DNA of 64,000 bases from Cellulomonas denverensis (lineage in GTDB: Bacteria > Actinomycetota > Actinomycetes > Actinomycetales > Cellulomonadaceae): contig NZ_JAAXOX010000002.1 of assembly GCF_012396125.1 (NCBI RefSeq), positions 372,001-436,000 on the forward strand. The letters run 5' to 3'. The position numbers and the translations under genes were made by a program. The notes beneath the pieces were generated by a model that saw only the letters and a program-made list of their open reading frames with translations, had not been told where the DNA came from and ran no database searches. Positions within the stretch are counted from its first letter, which is position 1; each line of letters starts with the position of its first letter. Below, one piece after another: positions 1 through 8,577 of this stretch.

Positions 1-1397
1 GAGACCAGCACGACGGTGAGTCCGGACTCGTGGGCCAGGGCCCGGACGATCCGGTGGATCTCGGCCTTGACGCCGAGGTCCACACCCTTGGTGGGCTCGT
101 CCAGCAGCAGCACCCGCGGCCGTTGGGCGATCGCCCGGGCCAGCAGCACCTTCTGCTGGTTACCGCCGGAGAGCCGGACCACCGGGCCGTGCCGGTCACC
201 GCGGACCCGCAGGCGTTCCAGCAGGTCCTCGGCGTCCCGCTGCACGGCGGCCCGGTCCAGCAACCCGGCCCGGCGGTAGCGGCCGAGCACCGGCAGGGCG
301 ACGTTCTGCGGCGAGGACAGCCCGGGCACGATCCCGTCGTGCTTGCGCTCCTCGGTCAGGTAGACCACGCCCTCGCGCTGGGCCCGGGCCGGGGTGCGGG
401 GCCGGTACGGCCGGCCGTCCAGCAGCACCCGGCCGCCGGTGACCGGGTCCAGGCCGACCAGGGCGCGCAGCGTCTCGGTCCGTCCGGCGCCGACCAGCCC
501 GTAAATGCCGAGCACCCGGCCCGGTTCGGCCCGGAAGCTGACCCCGTGCACGCCGGGCGCGTGCAGGTCCTGCACCTCCAGCAGCCGGCCGGACCCGTCC
601 TGCGACGGCAGCGCGGCGACCACCTCCCGGGTCTCCCGGGCGGTCTCCCGGTCCACCGGGGTGGCGGCCGCGGCCGGGGCGGCCTCCTCCCCGGCGATGG
701 CGGTCACCACGTCGTCCCGGGACACCTCGTCCACCCGGGCGTCGATCCGGACCCGGCCGTCGACCAGGGCCACGACCCGGTTGCACACCGCGTACAGCTC
801 GTCGAGCTTGTGGTCGACGAACACGATGCCCAGACCCCGGTCGTCCGCCAGGTGCCGGACCATCTCCAGCAGCCGCTCGACCTGGGTGCCCTCCAGCGCC
901 GTGGTCGGCTCGTCCAGCAGCAGGAACCGGGCCTTGCGGTGGGTGGCGACCGCGATCTCCAGCATCTGCCGGGTCGCCACCGGGTAGTCGCCGAGCTTGC
1001 GGTCGACGTCCAGGTCCAGGCCGAAGGACTCGACCAGTTCCCGGGCGCCGGCCCGCATCTCCTCCCGGCGGAGCAGGCCCGACCGGGACCGCTCGTCGCC
1101 CAGGTACACGTTCTGGGTGACCGAGAGGTTCGGCAGCAGGGACAGCTCCTGGTAGACCGTGGCCACCCCCGCGGCGATGGCGTCCCGGGGCCCGGCGATG
1201 TCCTGCCGGACCCCGTCGACCTCGATCCGGCCGCCCTCGGGGGTGGTGGCGCCGGAGATCACCCGCAGCAGGGTGGACTTGCCCGCACCGTTGTGCCCGA
1301 CCAGGCCGACCACGTCACCCGGCTGGACCTCCAGGTCGACCCCGTGCAGGACGGTGACCCCGGAGTACCGCTTGATGATCTGCCGTACGCCCAGCAT
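1..1397 (-). CDS. Sugar ABC transporter ATP-binding protein (RbsA-like), 3' end outside window
   Basis: Energises uptake of a sugar, together with the binding protein and permease genes encoded just upstream. Reading leftward from ATG at 1397 gives about 465 residues before the window edge. It has the duplicated RbsA/MglA layout: a first Walker A GHNGAGKS at residues 34-41, then LLDEPTTALEG (Walker B), and a second half with the degenerate GLVGAGRTE loop, LSGGNQQKVLLARAIA signature and LLDEPTKGVD. The protein would normally be about 500 residues, so only the tail is missing. The start is 4 bases after the stop of the binding-protein gene. The substrate cannot be told from sequence; the linked epimerase-like gene suggests a pentose or pentitol (inference). 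Confidence 0.93.
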   Translation of the reverse strand, partial: MLGVRQIIKRYSGVTVLHGVDLEVQPGDVVGLVGHNGAGKSTLLRVISGATTPEGGRIEVDGVRQDIAGPRDAIAAGVATVYQELSLLPNLSVTQNVYLGDERSRSGLLRREEMRAGARELVESFGLDLDVDRKLGDYPVATRQMLEIAVATHRKARFLLLDEPTTALEGTQVERLLEMVRHLADDRGLGIVFVDHKLDELYAVCNRVVALVDGRVRIDARVDEVSRDDVVTAIAGEEAAPAAAATPVDRETARETREVVAALPSQDGSGRLLEVQDLHAPGVHGVSFRAEPGRVLGIYGLVGAGRTETLRALVGLDPVTGGRVLLDGRPYRPRTPARAQREGVVYLTEERKHDGIVPGLSSPQNVALPVLGRYRRAGLLDRAAVQRDAEDLLERLRVRGDRHGPVVRLSGGNQQKVLLARAIAQRPRVLLLDEPTKGVDLGVKAEIHRIVRALAHESGLTVVLV

Positions 1398-1401
1398 CGT
1401 C

Positions 1402-2415
1402 TCAGCCCACCTCGCCCGGGGCGGGGGTCTGGCCGGTGGTGAACTCCTTGAGCGACTTCAGCACCTCGGCCTCGACGTCCTCACCGTCCACGTACTGCCG
1501 GATCTGGGCGACCACCTCGGTGCCGTAGGCCTCCGGCTCCTGGGCGACGCAGCCCGCGTACGGCCCGGTCAGCTCGGTCTCCGAGGCGCAGAAGCCGTAC
1601 ACCTTGACCTCGGAGTTCGACCCGAGGGCCTGCAGCGCGCCGTAGGCGGCCGGGCCGGTGGAGGCGAAGATGACATTGATGTCCGGGTTGCCGGAGAGCA
1701 TCTCGGTGGTGGCGCGCAGCGAGTCGTCCGGCTTGACGTTGCCGTCCACCCGGGCCACGACCTCGGCGTTCGGGTTGGCGGCGATCGCGTCCTCGAAGCC
1801 CTGGTCCCGCTCCTGGGTGGGCGTCTCGTCCGGTTCGGTGACGAAGCCGATCTTCAGCTCCGCATCCGCACCGAAGTCGGCCAGCACCTGCTCCGCCGAC
1901 TGCCGGCCGCCCTCGGCGTTGTCCGCGCCGAGGTACTGCACGATGTGACCGCCCTGGGCGTCCAGGGCCTCCGGGTCGACGCCGACGTTCACCACGAACA
2001 CCGGCACCCCGGCGTCGTTGGCGGCCTTGACCAGCGCGGCGGCCGGCTCGGACTTCACCGGGTTCAGCGCCAGGGCGCAGGGCTGCTTCTGCAGCATCGA
2101 CTGCACCTGGGCCAGCTGGTTGGCGTCGTCGTCGTCGGCGATCTGCACCTCGACCTCGAAGCCCTGCTCGGCACCCGCGGTCTCGAAGCCCTGCTTCATC
2201 GCCACGTAGTACGGGTTGGTGAGGTTCGGCAGGGCCACCGCGAGGTACGGGGTGTCGTCCGAACAGGAGGCGGGCAGCTCCTCGGTGGCGGCGGCGGTGT
2301 CCCCGTCGGTCGATCCGCCGCCGGACCCGGTGCCGGTGTCCACGGCACCGCAGGCGGCCAGCGCCCAGACGGCGCCGATCACGGCGGGGGCGGTCAGCAG
2401 GTGGCGTCGCTTCAT
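1402..2415 (-). CDS. Sugar ABC transporter substrate-binding lipoprotein
   Basis: Extracellular sugar-capturing component of the ABC importer. It is 337 residues, with a basic N terminus (MKRRHLL), hydrophobic stretch and lipobox LAAC at about residues 19-22, so it is anchored by a lipid-modified cysteine. A periplasmic-binding-protein type 1 (RbsB-like) body follows, with typical phrases such as VALPNLTNPYYVAMKQGFE and the GYCASE-like hinge region (GFCASE). A GAGGAG ribosome site stands before the ATG. The gene lies 33 bases after the permease gene and 4 bases before the ATPase gene, in one operon. Confidence 0.93.
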   Translation of the reverse strand: MKRRHLLTAPAVIGAVWALAACGAVDTGTGSGGGSTDGDTAAATEELPASCSDDTPYLAVALPNLTNPYYVAMKQGFETAGAEQGFEVEVQIADDDDANQLAQVQSMLQKQPCALALNPVKSEPAAALVKAANDAGVPVFVVNVGVDPEALDAQGGHIVQYLGADNAEGGRQSAEQVLADFGADAELKIGFVTEPDETPTQERDQGFEDAIAANPNAEVVARVDGNVKPDDSLRATTEMLSGNPDINVIFASTGPAAYGALQALGSNSEVKVYGFCASETELTGPYAGCVAQEPEAYGTEVVAQIRQYVDGEDVEAEVLKSLKEFTTGQTPAPGEVG

Positions 2416-2448
2416 TGCTCTGTCTCCTCGTGCGGGGTGGGGGGTGGG

Positions 2449-3495
2449 TCAGCTCTGCGCGGCCGCGGCACTGCGGGGCGCAGGACTGGGTGTGGGGGTG
2501 GGATCGCCGTCGCCGGGTCCGCCCGGTCGGCGCAGGGTGCGGCGGAACAGGTCGCTGAGCGAGGACTGCCGCCGGTAGGTGTCGATGATGACGCCGCCGA
2601 GGATGATCAGGCCGATCACCAGCGGCTGCCAGTAGGACTGCACGCCGATCACGTTCATGCCGTTGGACACGGTGGCGATCAGCACCGCGCCGAGCAGGGC
2701 GCCGGGCAGCGAACCGATGCCGCCGAACAGCGAGACCCCGCCAACCACCGCTGCGGCGATCGAGTAGAACAGCTCGTTGCCCGATCCGGCGGAGGGGTAG
2801 CCGACCATCAGCCGGCTGGTGGTGATCAGCCCGCCCATCCCGGCGCAGAACCCGCTGATCGCGTAGACCAGCATGGTGACCCGGCCGATCGCGATCCCGG
2901 ACAGCCGCGCGGTCTCCGCATTGCCGCCGACCGCGTAGATCCGCACGCCGGTGGGGGTCAGCCGCAGCAGCACGGTCAGGATCACCACGAACACCGCGAC
3001 CAGGACCACCGGCATCGGCACGCCGAACAGCGAGCCGCGGCCGATCACGGCGAACATCGGGTCGGTGACGTTGACCGAGCTGGCCCCGGTGAGGATCAGC
3101 GGGATGCTGGCCGCGACCCCGAAGGCGGCGAAGGTGACGATGAACGGCGGCAGCTTGAGGTAGTGGATCAGCGCGCCGTTGATCACGCCGACCAGGGCAC
3201 CGGTGGCCAGGGCGGCCAGCGAGGCGACCCACCAGGGCAGCCCGGACCGCATAGCCAGCGCGGCGATCATCCCGGTCAGGGCGATGTTCGAGCCGGTGGA
3301 CAGGTCGATCCCGCCGGTGAGGAGCACGAACGCCTGCCCCATCGCCAGGAACGCGATCACCGCACCGTTCAGCAGCAGCAGGTTCGCGTTGTCCACGGTC
3401 CGGAAGGTGGGCGACAACAGACTGAAGATCGCCACCACCAGGACGATGACCACGCCGATGCCGAGCTCCTCGGGGAACCGTCGTCGCTTCGCCAT
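2449..3495 (-). CDS. Sugar ABC transporter permease (RbsC-like)
   Basis: Membrane channel of the sugar importer, first gene of the leftward operon. Starting at MAKRRRF gives 348 residues with about 8-10 hydrophobic segments, and the typical RbsC signatures GGIDLSTGSNIALTG near residue 60 and VVGGVSLFGGIGSLPGALLGA in the C-terminal third. The frame is open further upstream, but the ATG at 3495 has a strong AGGAGG site about 8 bases before it, and the upstream extension is charged and would cover the operators, so the shorter start is chosen. The C terminus ends in a Pro/Ala-rich tail. Confidence 0.92.
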   Translation of the reverse strand: MAKRRRFPEELGIGVVIVLVVAIFSLLSPTFRTVDNANLLLLNGAVIAFLAMGQAFVLLTGGIDLSTGSNIALTGMIAALAMRSGLPWWVASLAALATGALVGVINGALIHYLKLPPFIVTFAAFGVAASIPLILTGASSVNVTDPMFAVIGRGSLFGVPMPVVLVAVFVVILTVLLRLTPTGVRIYAVGGNAETARLSGIAIGRVTMLVYAISGFCAGMGGLITTSRLMVGYPSAGSGNELFYSIAAAVVGGVSLFGGIGSLPGALLGAVLIATVSNGMNVIGVQSYWQPLVIGLIILGGVIIDTYRRQSSLSDLFRRTLRRPGGPGDGDPTPTPSPAPRSAAAAQS

Positions 3496-3521
3496 TCCTC
3501 TGCCTCCTCGCAGCGGTTCAC

Positions 3522-3554
3522 GCTCATGTGAGCACTCATCTCGCTCACCTGACA
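3522..3554. promoter_or_regulatory. Operator sites GCTCA-NN-TGAGC in the ABC operon leader
   Basis: GCTCATGTGAGC at 3522-3533 is a perfect inverted repeat, and GCTCACCTGACA at 3543-3554 is a weaker second copy. The same half-sites recur at 3629-3644 over the regulator start codon. They lie just downstream of the predicted ABC promoter, so bound regulator would block initiation or elongation. The SorC-family protein encoded next door is the obvious ligand (inference). Confidence 0.6.
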
Positions 3555-3560
3555 CCGAGG

Positions 3561-3589
3561 ACGGTACGCGCGGTCACCGCGCAACTCAA
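3561..3589 (-). promoter_or_regulatory. Promoter of the sugar ABC operon
   Basis: On the minus strand, TTGAGT (3589-3584) is followed after exactly 17 bases by TACCGT (3566-3561), a good sigma-70-type pair for a high-GC actinomycete. Transcription would start near 3555, directly at the operators, giving a leader of about 60 bases before the permease ATG. Confidence 0.5.
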
Positions 3590-3624
3590 GCCCCGAACAT
3601 CACAAATGTGCGTCGGATTCGGTC

Positions 3625-3644
3625 TACAGTGCTCACATGAGCAC
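3625..3644 (+). promoter_or_regulatory. -10 box and operator over the SorC-type regulator start
   Basis: TACAGT at 3625-3630 stands 6 bases before the ATG at 3637, the spacing expected for a leaderless transcript. The perfect inverted repeat GTGCTCA-CA-TGAGCAC (3629-3644) covers the end of this box and the start codon, so the regulator should repress itself. Confidence 0.6.
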
Positions 3645-4599
3645 TTCGGAGGAGTGGGAGCAGATGGTCCGGGCCGCCCGCCGGTACTACCTGGACGATG
3701 CGCCCAAGAAGCAGATCGGGGAGGAACTGGGCGTGTCCCGGTTCAAGGTGGCGCGGCTGCTGGAACAGGCCCGGGACCAGGGCGTGGTCACGATCACGAT
3801 CCAGGACGCCGGCCTGCACGTGCCCACGCTGTCCGCCGCGGTCGCCGACCACCTGGGCCTGAGCCGGGCCACCGTGATCGAGTCCACCGGCAGCGACGCC
3901 GAGGTCCGGCGCCAGGTCGGGGAGGCGGCGGCCGAACTGCTCGGCGACACCCTGCGCGCCGGCGAGGTGCTCGGCCTGGCCTGGGGCCGCACCCTGACCG
4001 CGATGAGCGCCTCGATGCCGCCGCTGCCGCCGATGGACGTGGTCCAGCTCACCGGCGCGATCGGGACCGACCTGGCCGACTCGCCGGTGGAGGTCGTCCG
4101 CCGGGTCGCGCTGCGCTCCGGCGGGTCGGCCCGGCCGATCTTCGCCCCGCTGGTGGTCGACTCCCCCGAGACCGCCGAGGCGCTGCGCCGCCAGCCGGAC
4201 GTCGCCGCGGCGCTGGAACTGTTCGACGACCTCACCACGGCGGTGGTCAGCGTGGGCTCCTGGGACCCGCCCGAGTCGCAGCTGCTGCGCACGATCGGCG
4301 AGCCGGAACAGGCCGAGCTGCTGGGCCGCGGGGTGGTGGCCGAGGTGGCGTCCATCCTGGTCTCGGACGCCGGCGACCCGGTCGCCCCGGACTTCCAGGC
4401 CCGGTGCCTGACCATCACCGCCGAGCAGATGCGCCGGATCCCCCGGGTGGTGGCCGCCGCGGGGGGCGCCCGCAAGGCCCGGGCACTGGCCGCCGTGGTC
4501 CGGGCCGGCCTGGTCACCGAGCTGGTCTGCGACCGCGCACTGGCCGAGGCCGTGCTCGGTCTGCCCGGTGTGCCGCCGGTCGCGCGGGGCACCCGATGA
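3637..4599 (+). CDS. SorC/DeoR-type sugar-responsive transcriptional regulator
   Basis: DNA-binding regulator of 320 residues. It has an N-terminal helix-turn-helix of the SorC type (PKKQIGEELGVSRFKVARLLEQA, about residues 24-46) and a C-terminal sugar-phosphate-binding SorC domain (GEVLGLAWGRTLTAM, VVQLTGAIG, DAVGD-like loop DAGDPVAPDF). Such proteins usually bind a phosphorylated sugar and control adjacent uptake operons. The gene is divergent from the ABC operon and shares its operators, and it overlaps the epimerase-like gene by 4 bases (ATGA). It probably senses a pentose phosphate; the ligand is an inference. Confidence 0.88.
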   Translation: MSTSEEWEQMVRAARRYYLDDAPKKQIGEELGVSRFKVARLLEQARDQGVVTITIQDAGLHVPTLSAAVADHLGLSRATVIESTGSDAEVRRQVGEAAAELLGDTLRAGEVLGLAWGRTLTAMSASMPPLPPMDVVQLTGAIGTDLADSPVEVVRRVALRSGGSARPIFAPLVVDSPETAEALRRQPDVAAALELFDDLTTAVVSVGSWDPPESQLLRTIGEPEQAELLGRGVVAEVASILVSDAGDPVAPDFQARCLTITAEQMRRIPRVVAAAGGARKARALAAVVRAGLVTELVCDRALAEAVLGLPGVPPVARGTR

Positions 4600-5204
4600 C
4601 GCTGGTCGCCGCCTCGCTGTGGTCGGTGCCCGCTGAGCAGCGACCGGCCACCGCCGACCGGTTGGCCGCCGCCGGGCTGCGCCGCTGGCACTGGGACGTC
4701 TCGGACGGCGGCTTCGCGGCGGCGGGCGGCTTCGACCCGGACGAGGCCGCCGAGCTCGGTGCCCGGACCGGCGTCCCCGGTGAGGCGCACCTGATGGTCA
4801 CCGACCCGCTGGACCGGGTGGACGCCTGGGCCGCGGTCTGCGACCGGGTGATCGTGCACGTGGAGGCCCGCGGCTGGCGGTCGGCGCTGGACCGGGTGGT
4901 GGAACTCGGCGCCCGGCCCGGCATCGCCCTGTCCCCCGGCACCCCCGCCGTGCTGCCGCCGGACCTGCCCGACGGCACCGCGGTGCTGGTGATGGCGATC
5001 GTCCCGGGCACCGCCGGCGCGGCGTTCCGCCCACAGACCCTGGACCGGCTGGACCGGCTCGCGCACCCGGAGCTGGGCGTGGACGGCGGCATCACCCCCG
5101 AGCTGGCCCGGTCCTGCGCGGCGCACGGCGCGACCTGGGTGGTTTCCGGCGGCTCCCTCTGCGCGGCGCCGGACCCCCGGGCCTGGCTGGACTCGGTCGG
5201 CTGA
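4596..5204 (+). CDS. Ribulose-phosphate 3-epimerase-like protein
   Basis: TIM-barrel protein of 202 residues related to ribulose-5-phosphate/allulose-6-phosphate 3-epimerases. Metal and acid/base positions of the family are visible: HWDVSDGGF (H and D of the HxDxxDG motif, near residue 32), AHLMV (second metal His) and GVDGGI (second catalytic Asp). The usual GFGGQ phosphate loop is replaced by PGTAGAAF, which is unusual and may mean a different substrate. Translationally coupled to the SorC-type regulator. It is likely the catabolic enzyme for the sugar imported by the neighbouring ABC system rather than the housekeeping epimerase (inference). Confidence 0.8.
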   Translation: MTLVAASLWSVPAEQRPATADRLAAAGLRRWHWDVSDGGFAAAGGFDPDEAAELGARTGVPGEAHLMVTDPLDRVDAWAAVCDRVIVHVEARGWRSALDRVVELGARPGIALSPGTPAVLPPDLPDGTAVLVMAIVPGTAGAAFRPQTLDRLDRLAHPELGVDGGITPELARSCAAHGATWVVSGGSLCAAPDPRAWLDSVG

Positions 5205-5285
5205 CTCCGATCGCCGAGGGCGCAGTACGCGGTGGTTGCCGGGCCCCCGGACCGACCGGGACTGCGCCCTCGATGCCGCCCGGCG

Positions 5286-6551
5286 CTAGATCCGGACGCC
5301 GAGCAGCGCGTTCACCGCGCGGGCGATCACGCCGGGGGCACCCTCGACCAGGTCGGGTTCCGCGACCGCGCCGGACAGGGCCAGCTCGGCCCAGTCGTCC
5401 ACCGCCCGCAGCGCGCGCGGCGCGTCCAGGTCGTCGGCCAGGGCGGCCCGGATCTCGGCCAGCGTCTGATCGGCGGCGGGGCCTCCGTTGCCGGAGACCG
5501 CGGCCCGCCAGCGCTCCAGCCGGGCCACCGCCTCGGCCAGCACCGCGTCGGTCCACTCCCAGTCCCCGGCGTAGTGGTGCGCCAGGATCGCCAGCCGGAC
5601 CGCCATCGGGTCCACGCCCTGGGCGCGCAGCCGGGACACCAGCACCAGGTTCCCCAGCGACTTGCTCATCTTCTCGCCGTCGAGGCCGACCATGCCGGTG
5701 TGCACGTGGGTGCGGGCACCGTGGCCCTGGTCGAGCAGCCGGGCGTGCGAGGTGGACATCTCGTGATGCGGGAACCGCAGGTCGTTGCCGCCACCCTGCA
5801 CGTCGAAGGGCAGGCCGAGGCCGTCCCGGGCGATCACCGCGCACTCGATGTGCCAGCCCGGCCGCCCGGGCCCGAGGTCGCCGCCGTCCCAGGACGGTTC
5901 GCCGTCCCGGGCCGCACGCCAGAGCAGCGGGTCGAGCGGGTGCCGCTTGCCGGGCCGGTCCGGGTCGCCGCCGCGCTCACCGAACAGCGCCTGCATGGTC
6001 GTCTCGTCCAGGCGGGCGACCTGGCCGAAGGACGGGTCGGCGGACAGGTCGGCGTAGATGTCGTCCACCCCGGCACCGGTGGCGTCCGGGGTGCCGATCC
6101 GGTAGGCCGCCCCGGCGGCGACCAGTGCCTGCACCGCGATCACCACGTCCGGCACCGACTCCACCGCGCCGGTGTACACCTCCGGCGGGATGACGCCGAG
6201 GGCGGTCATGTCCTCCCGGTACAGCGCGATCTGGTCGGCGGCCAGATCCCGCCAGTCCACCCCGGTGGCGGTGGCGCGCTCCAGCAGCGGGTCGTCCACG
6301 TCGGTGACGTTGGAGGCGTAGCGGACCTGCTTGCCCTCATCGATCCAACCGCGCAGCAGCAGGTCGAAGGCCACATAGGTCGCCGCGTGGCCCAGGTGGG
6401 TGGCGTCGTAGGGGGTGATGCCGCAGACGTACAGCCGGGCATCCGGGCCGGCGGCGGCGGTCACCAGCTCGCCGGTGGAGCTGTCACGCACCCGGATCGG
6501 CCGGCCCTCGCCGGGGAGCTGGGGAATCTGCGGGGCGGGCCAGGTCAGCAC
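5286..6551 (-). CDS. mshC: L-cysteine:GlcN-Ins ligase (mycothiol biosynthesis)
   Basis: Joins cysteine to glucosaminyl-inositol in the third enzymatic step of mycothiol synthesis, in the cytoplasm. It is 421 residues and resembles cysteinyl-tRNA synthetase: zinc-binding Cys43 in [10 protein letters not shown], the HIGH-like THLGHA at 51-56, [14 protein letters not shown] with the further zinc ligands, and the KMSKS motif in [10 protein letters not shown]. The short length and the [15 protein letters not shown] terminus are typical of MshC and not of CysS. Starts with GTG at 6551, 6 bases behind a TAGGCT box, so probably leaderless. Its presence places the host in Actinomycetota. Confidence 0.95.
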   Translation of the reverse strand: MLTWPAPQIPQLPGEGRPIRVRDSSTGELVTAAAGPDARLYVCGITPYDATHLGHAATYVAFDLLLRGWIDEGKQVRYASNVTDVDDPLLERATATGVDWRDLAADQIALYREDMTALGVIPPEVYTGAVESVPDVVIAVQALVAAGAAYRIGTPDATGAGVDDIYADLSADPSFGQVARLDETTMQALFGERGGDPDRPGKRHPLDPLLWRAARDGEPSWDGGDLGPGRPGWHIECAVIARDGLGLPFDVQGGGNDLRFPHHEMSTSHARLLDQGHGARTHVHTGMVGLDGEKMSKSLGNLVLVSRLRAQGVDPMAVRLAILAHHYAGDWEWTDAVLAEAVARLERWRAAVSGNGGPAADQTLAEIRAALADDLDAPRALRAVDDWAELALSGAVAEPDLVEGAPGVIARAVNALLGVRI

Positions 6552-6580
6552 GTCGGAAGCCTAACCGGCAGAATGCGGGG

Positions 6581-7585
6581 GTGGAGACCGCATGGGTGCA
6601 CGGGCCGCAGGGCTGGCACGAGATCGAGGCCGACGGACTGCTACCCCGGCTGGCCGGCGCCGAACCGCCCGCGGCGTGGGTGCACGTCGGTGCGGTGAGC
6701 GCGCTGGCCGACGCGGCGCGGCAGGCCGGCATCCCGGAGTCCGCGGTCCGGCGCACCGTCGACGTGCCCGGCGACCGGAACCCGCGCCGCGCCCAGCTGC
6801 GCAAGCTGCCCGGCGGCGGGCGGTTCCTGCTCAGCCCGACCCTGCACTGGGACCCGGACACCGACGACGTGACCACCGGAGTGTGGGCCTGCCTGGTGGT
6901 CGACGACGTCACACTGACCGCCGAGGAGGGGCCGGGCGGGCTGCTGGCCGAGGTGGTGGACCGGCTGGGCGGCGACGAACACCTGCCCGAACAGCCCGCC
7001 GCCCAGGTGTTCGCGGCGGCGCTGATCGCCCTGGTCGGCCGGGCCGGTGACGTCGAGGTCGGCATCGGCGAGGCGGTGGCGGACACCGAGCGGCTGGTCT
7101 TCGGCGCGACCCCGGACGGCGACCCGGCCCAGGTGGTCTACGACCTCAAGCGGGAGATCGCCGAGGCCCGCCGGGCGCTGGTGCCGCTGCTGGCGGCGTT
7201 CCCGGAGTTGATCGCGGACAGTGAGGAGAACGCCGAGTCCCGGCAGGCCCGCGGTGCGACCACCCGGACCATGCGCTGGATGCGGCGGCTGGACACCGCC
7301 CTGGACAAGGTCGACCGGCACCTGGACTCCCACGACGACCTGCTGGGCGACATGCTGTCGGTGTACCTGTCCCAGGTGTCGGTCCGGCAGAACGAGGACA
7401 TGCGCAAGATCTCGGCCTGGGCGGCGATCATCGCAGTGCCGACCCTGATCGCCGGGATCTACGGAATGAACTTCCAGCACATGCCGGAGCTGCACTGGCT
7501 GATCGGCTACCCGGCGTCGCTGGCGCTGATGGCCGGCGCGGCGTTCGTGCTGTACCGGCTGTTCAAGCGGTCCGGATGGCTGTAG
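6581..7585 (+). CDS. CorA-family divalent cation transporter
   Basis: Membrane transporter, 334 residues. It has a large cytoplasmic N-terminal domain with long helices and two C-terminal membrane helices; the signature YGMNFQHMPELHW follows the first helix near residue 295. Known CorA proteins move Mg2+, Co2+ or Ni2+, while relatives export Zn2+, so the ion is not certain. GTG start, 6 bases behind CAGAAT and without a ribosome site. Divergent from mshC with a 29-base gap, and converges on uppP with only 7 bases between the stops. Confidence 0.88.
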   Translation: METAWVHGPQGWHEIEADGLLPRLAGAEPPAAWVHVGAVSALADAARQAGIPESAVRRTVDVPGDRNPRRAQLRKLPGGGRFLLSPTLHWDPDTDDVTTGVWACLVVDDVTLTAEEGPGGLLAEVVDRLGGDEHLPEQPAAQVFAAALIALVGRAGDVEVGIGEAVADTERLVFGATPDGDPAQVVYDLKREIAEARRALVPLLAAFPELIADSEENAESRQARGATTRTMRWMRRLDTALDKVDRHLDSHDDLLGDMLSVYLSQVSVRQNEDMRKISAWAAIIAVPTLIAGIYGMNFQHMPELHWLIGYPASLALMAGAAFVLYRLFKRSGWL

Positions 7586-7592
7586 TGGGCGG

Positions 7593-8474
7593 TCAGGCCC
7601 CGGCCAGCGGCTGCAGCACCCCGAACACCAGCAGCAGCACCACCACCGCGGCCAGCGCGATCCGGTAGATCACGAACGGCCGGTAGGAGTAGGTCGACAC
7701 GATCTTCAGGAACGCGATGATCACCACGTAGCCGACCAGGAACGCGACGATCGTGGCGACCAGGGTGGCCAGCACCCCGGGCGTCCCGGCGGTGCCGAAG
7801 TCCCCGACGCTCTTGCCCAGCTGGTAGAACCCGGAGCCGAGCACCGCGGGCACGGCCAGGAAGAACGAGTACCGGGCCGCGGCCTCGCGGGTGTAGCCCA
7901 TCAGCCGCCCGGCGGTGATCGTTCCGCCGGAGCGGGACACCCCGGGGATCAGCGCCATCGCCTGCGCCAGGCCGAAGAACAGCGCGTGCTTGGGGGTGAG
8001 GTCGGTCAGCTCGCGGTCGTCGGCGCCGTGCCGGTCCGCCCAGTCCAGGATCAGCGCGAAGACCACCAGCGTCCCGGCGATCACCCACAGGCTGCGGAAC
8101 GGCGCCTCGATCGCATCCTGGAACAGCACGCCGAGCACCACGATCGGGATCGACCCCAGCGCGATGAACCAGGCCATCAGCGCGTCCGGGTCCTTGGCCG
8201 CACCCGGCGGCATCCCGATCCGCGACTTCCAATCCGGGCCCAGATCGCCGCGGACCGCCCGCCACCAGTGCACGCAGATCCGGGCAATGTCCCGGCGGAA
8301 GTAGAGCAGCACCGCCAGCTCGGTGCCGATCTGGGTGATCGCGGTGAAGGCCGCGCCCGGGTCACCGGAGCCCAGCAACTCCCCCACGATGCGCAGGTGC
8401 GCACTGGAGGACACGGGCAGGAACTCGGTCAGGCCCTGGACCAGACCCAGGACGATCGCTTCCCAGATGCTCAC
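7593..8474 (-). CDS. uppP: Undecaprenyl-diphosphatase
   Basis: Integral membrane enzyme (BacA type) that dephosphorylates undecaprenyl diphosphate so the lipid carrier can be reused in peptidoglycan synthesis; it is also associated with bacitracin resistance. It is 293 residues and multi-spanning, with the N-terminal [15 protein letters not shown] motif at about residues 13-28 and [13 protein letters not shown] near 175-190, both parts of the active site. GTG start ([11 protein letters not shown]); a TAGGGT box lies 8 bases upstream. Confidence 0.95.
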   Translation of the reverse strand: MSIWEAIVLGLVQGLTEFLPVSSSAHLRIVGELLGSGDPGAAFTAITQIGTELAVLLYFRRDIARICVHWWRAVRGDLGPDWKSRIGMPPGAAKDPDALMAWFIALGSIPIVVLGVLFQDAIEAPFRSLWVIAGTLVVFALILDWADRHGADDRELTDLTPKHALFFGLAQAMALIPGVSRSGGTITAGRLMGYTREAAARYSFFLAVPAVLGSGFYQLGKSVGDFGTAGTPGVLATLVATIVAFLVGYVVIIAFLKIVSTYSYRPFVIYRIALAAVVVLLLVFGVLQPLAGA

Positions 8475-8577
8475 GGGGCCTCACCCTAGACGCCGCCACC
8501 ACCGGTCACGGCACTCACACACCGCGGTTGTGGGGAGGTCCCGGGGAGAACCGGTCGGCACGGATAGCCTTCCGCCC

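Noticed and set aside
30-3531. Long plus-strand open frames across the ABC transporter genes
   Set aside because: They read the complement of convincing transporter genes, are Gly/His/Arg-rich without domains, and reflect the very high third-position GC.
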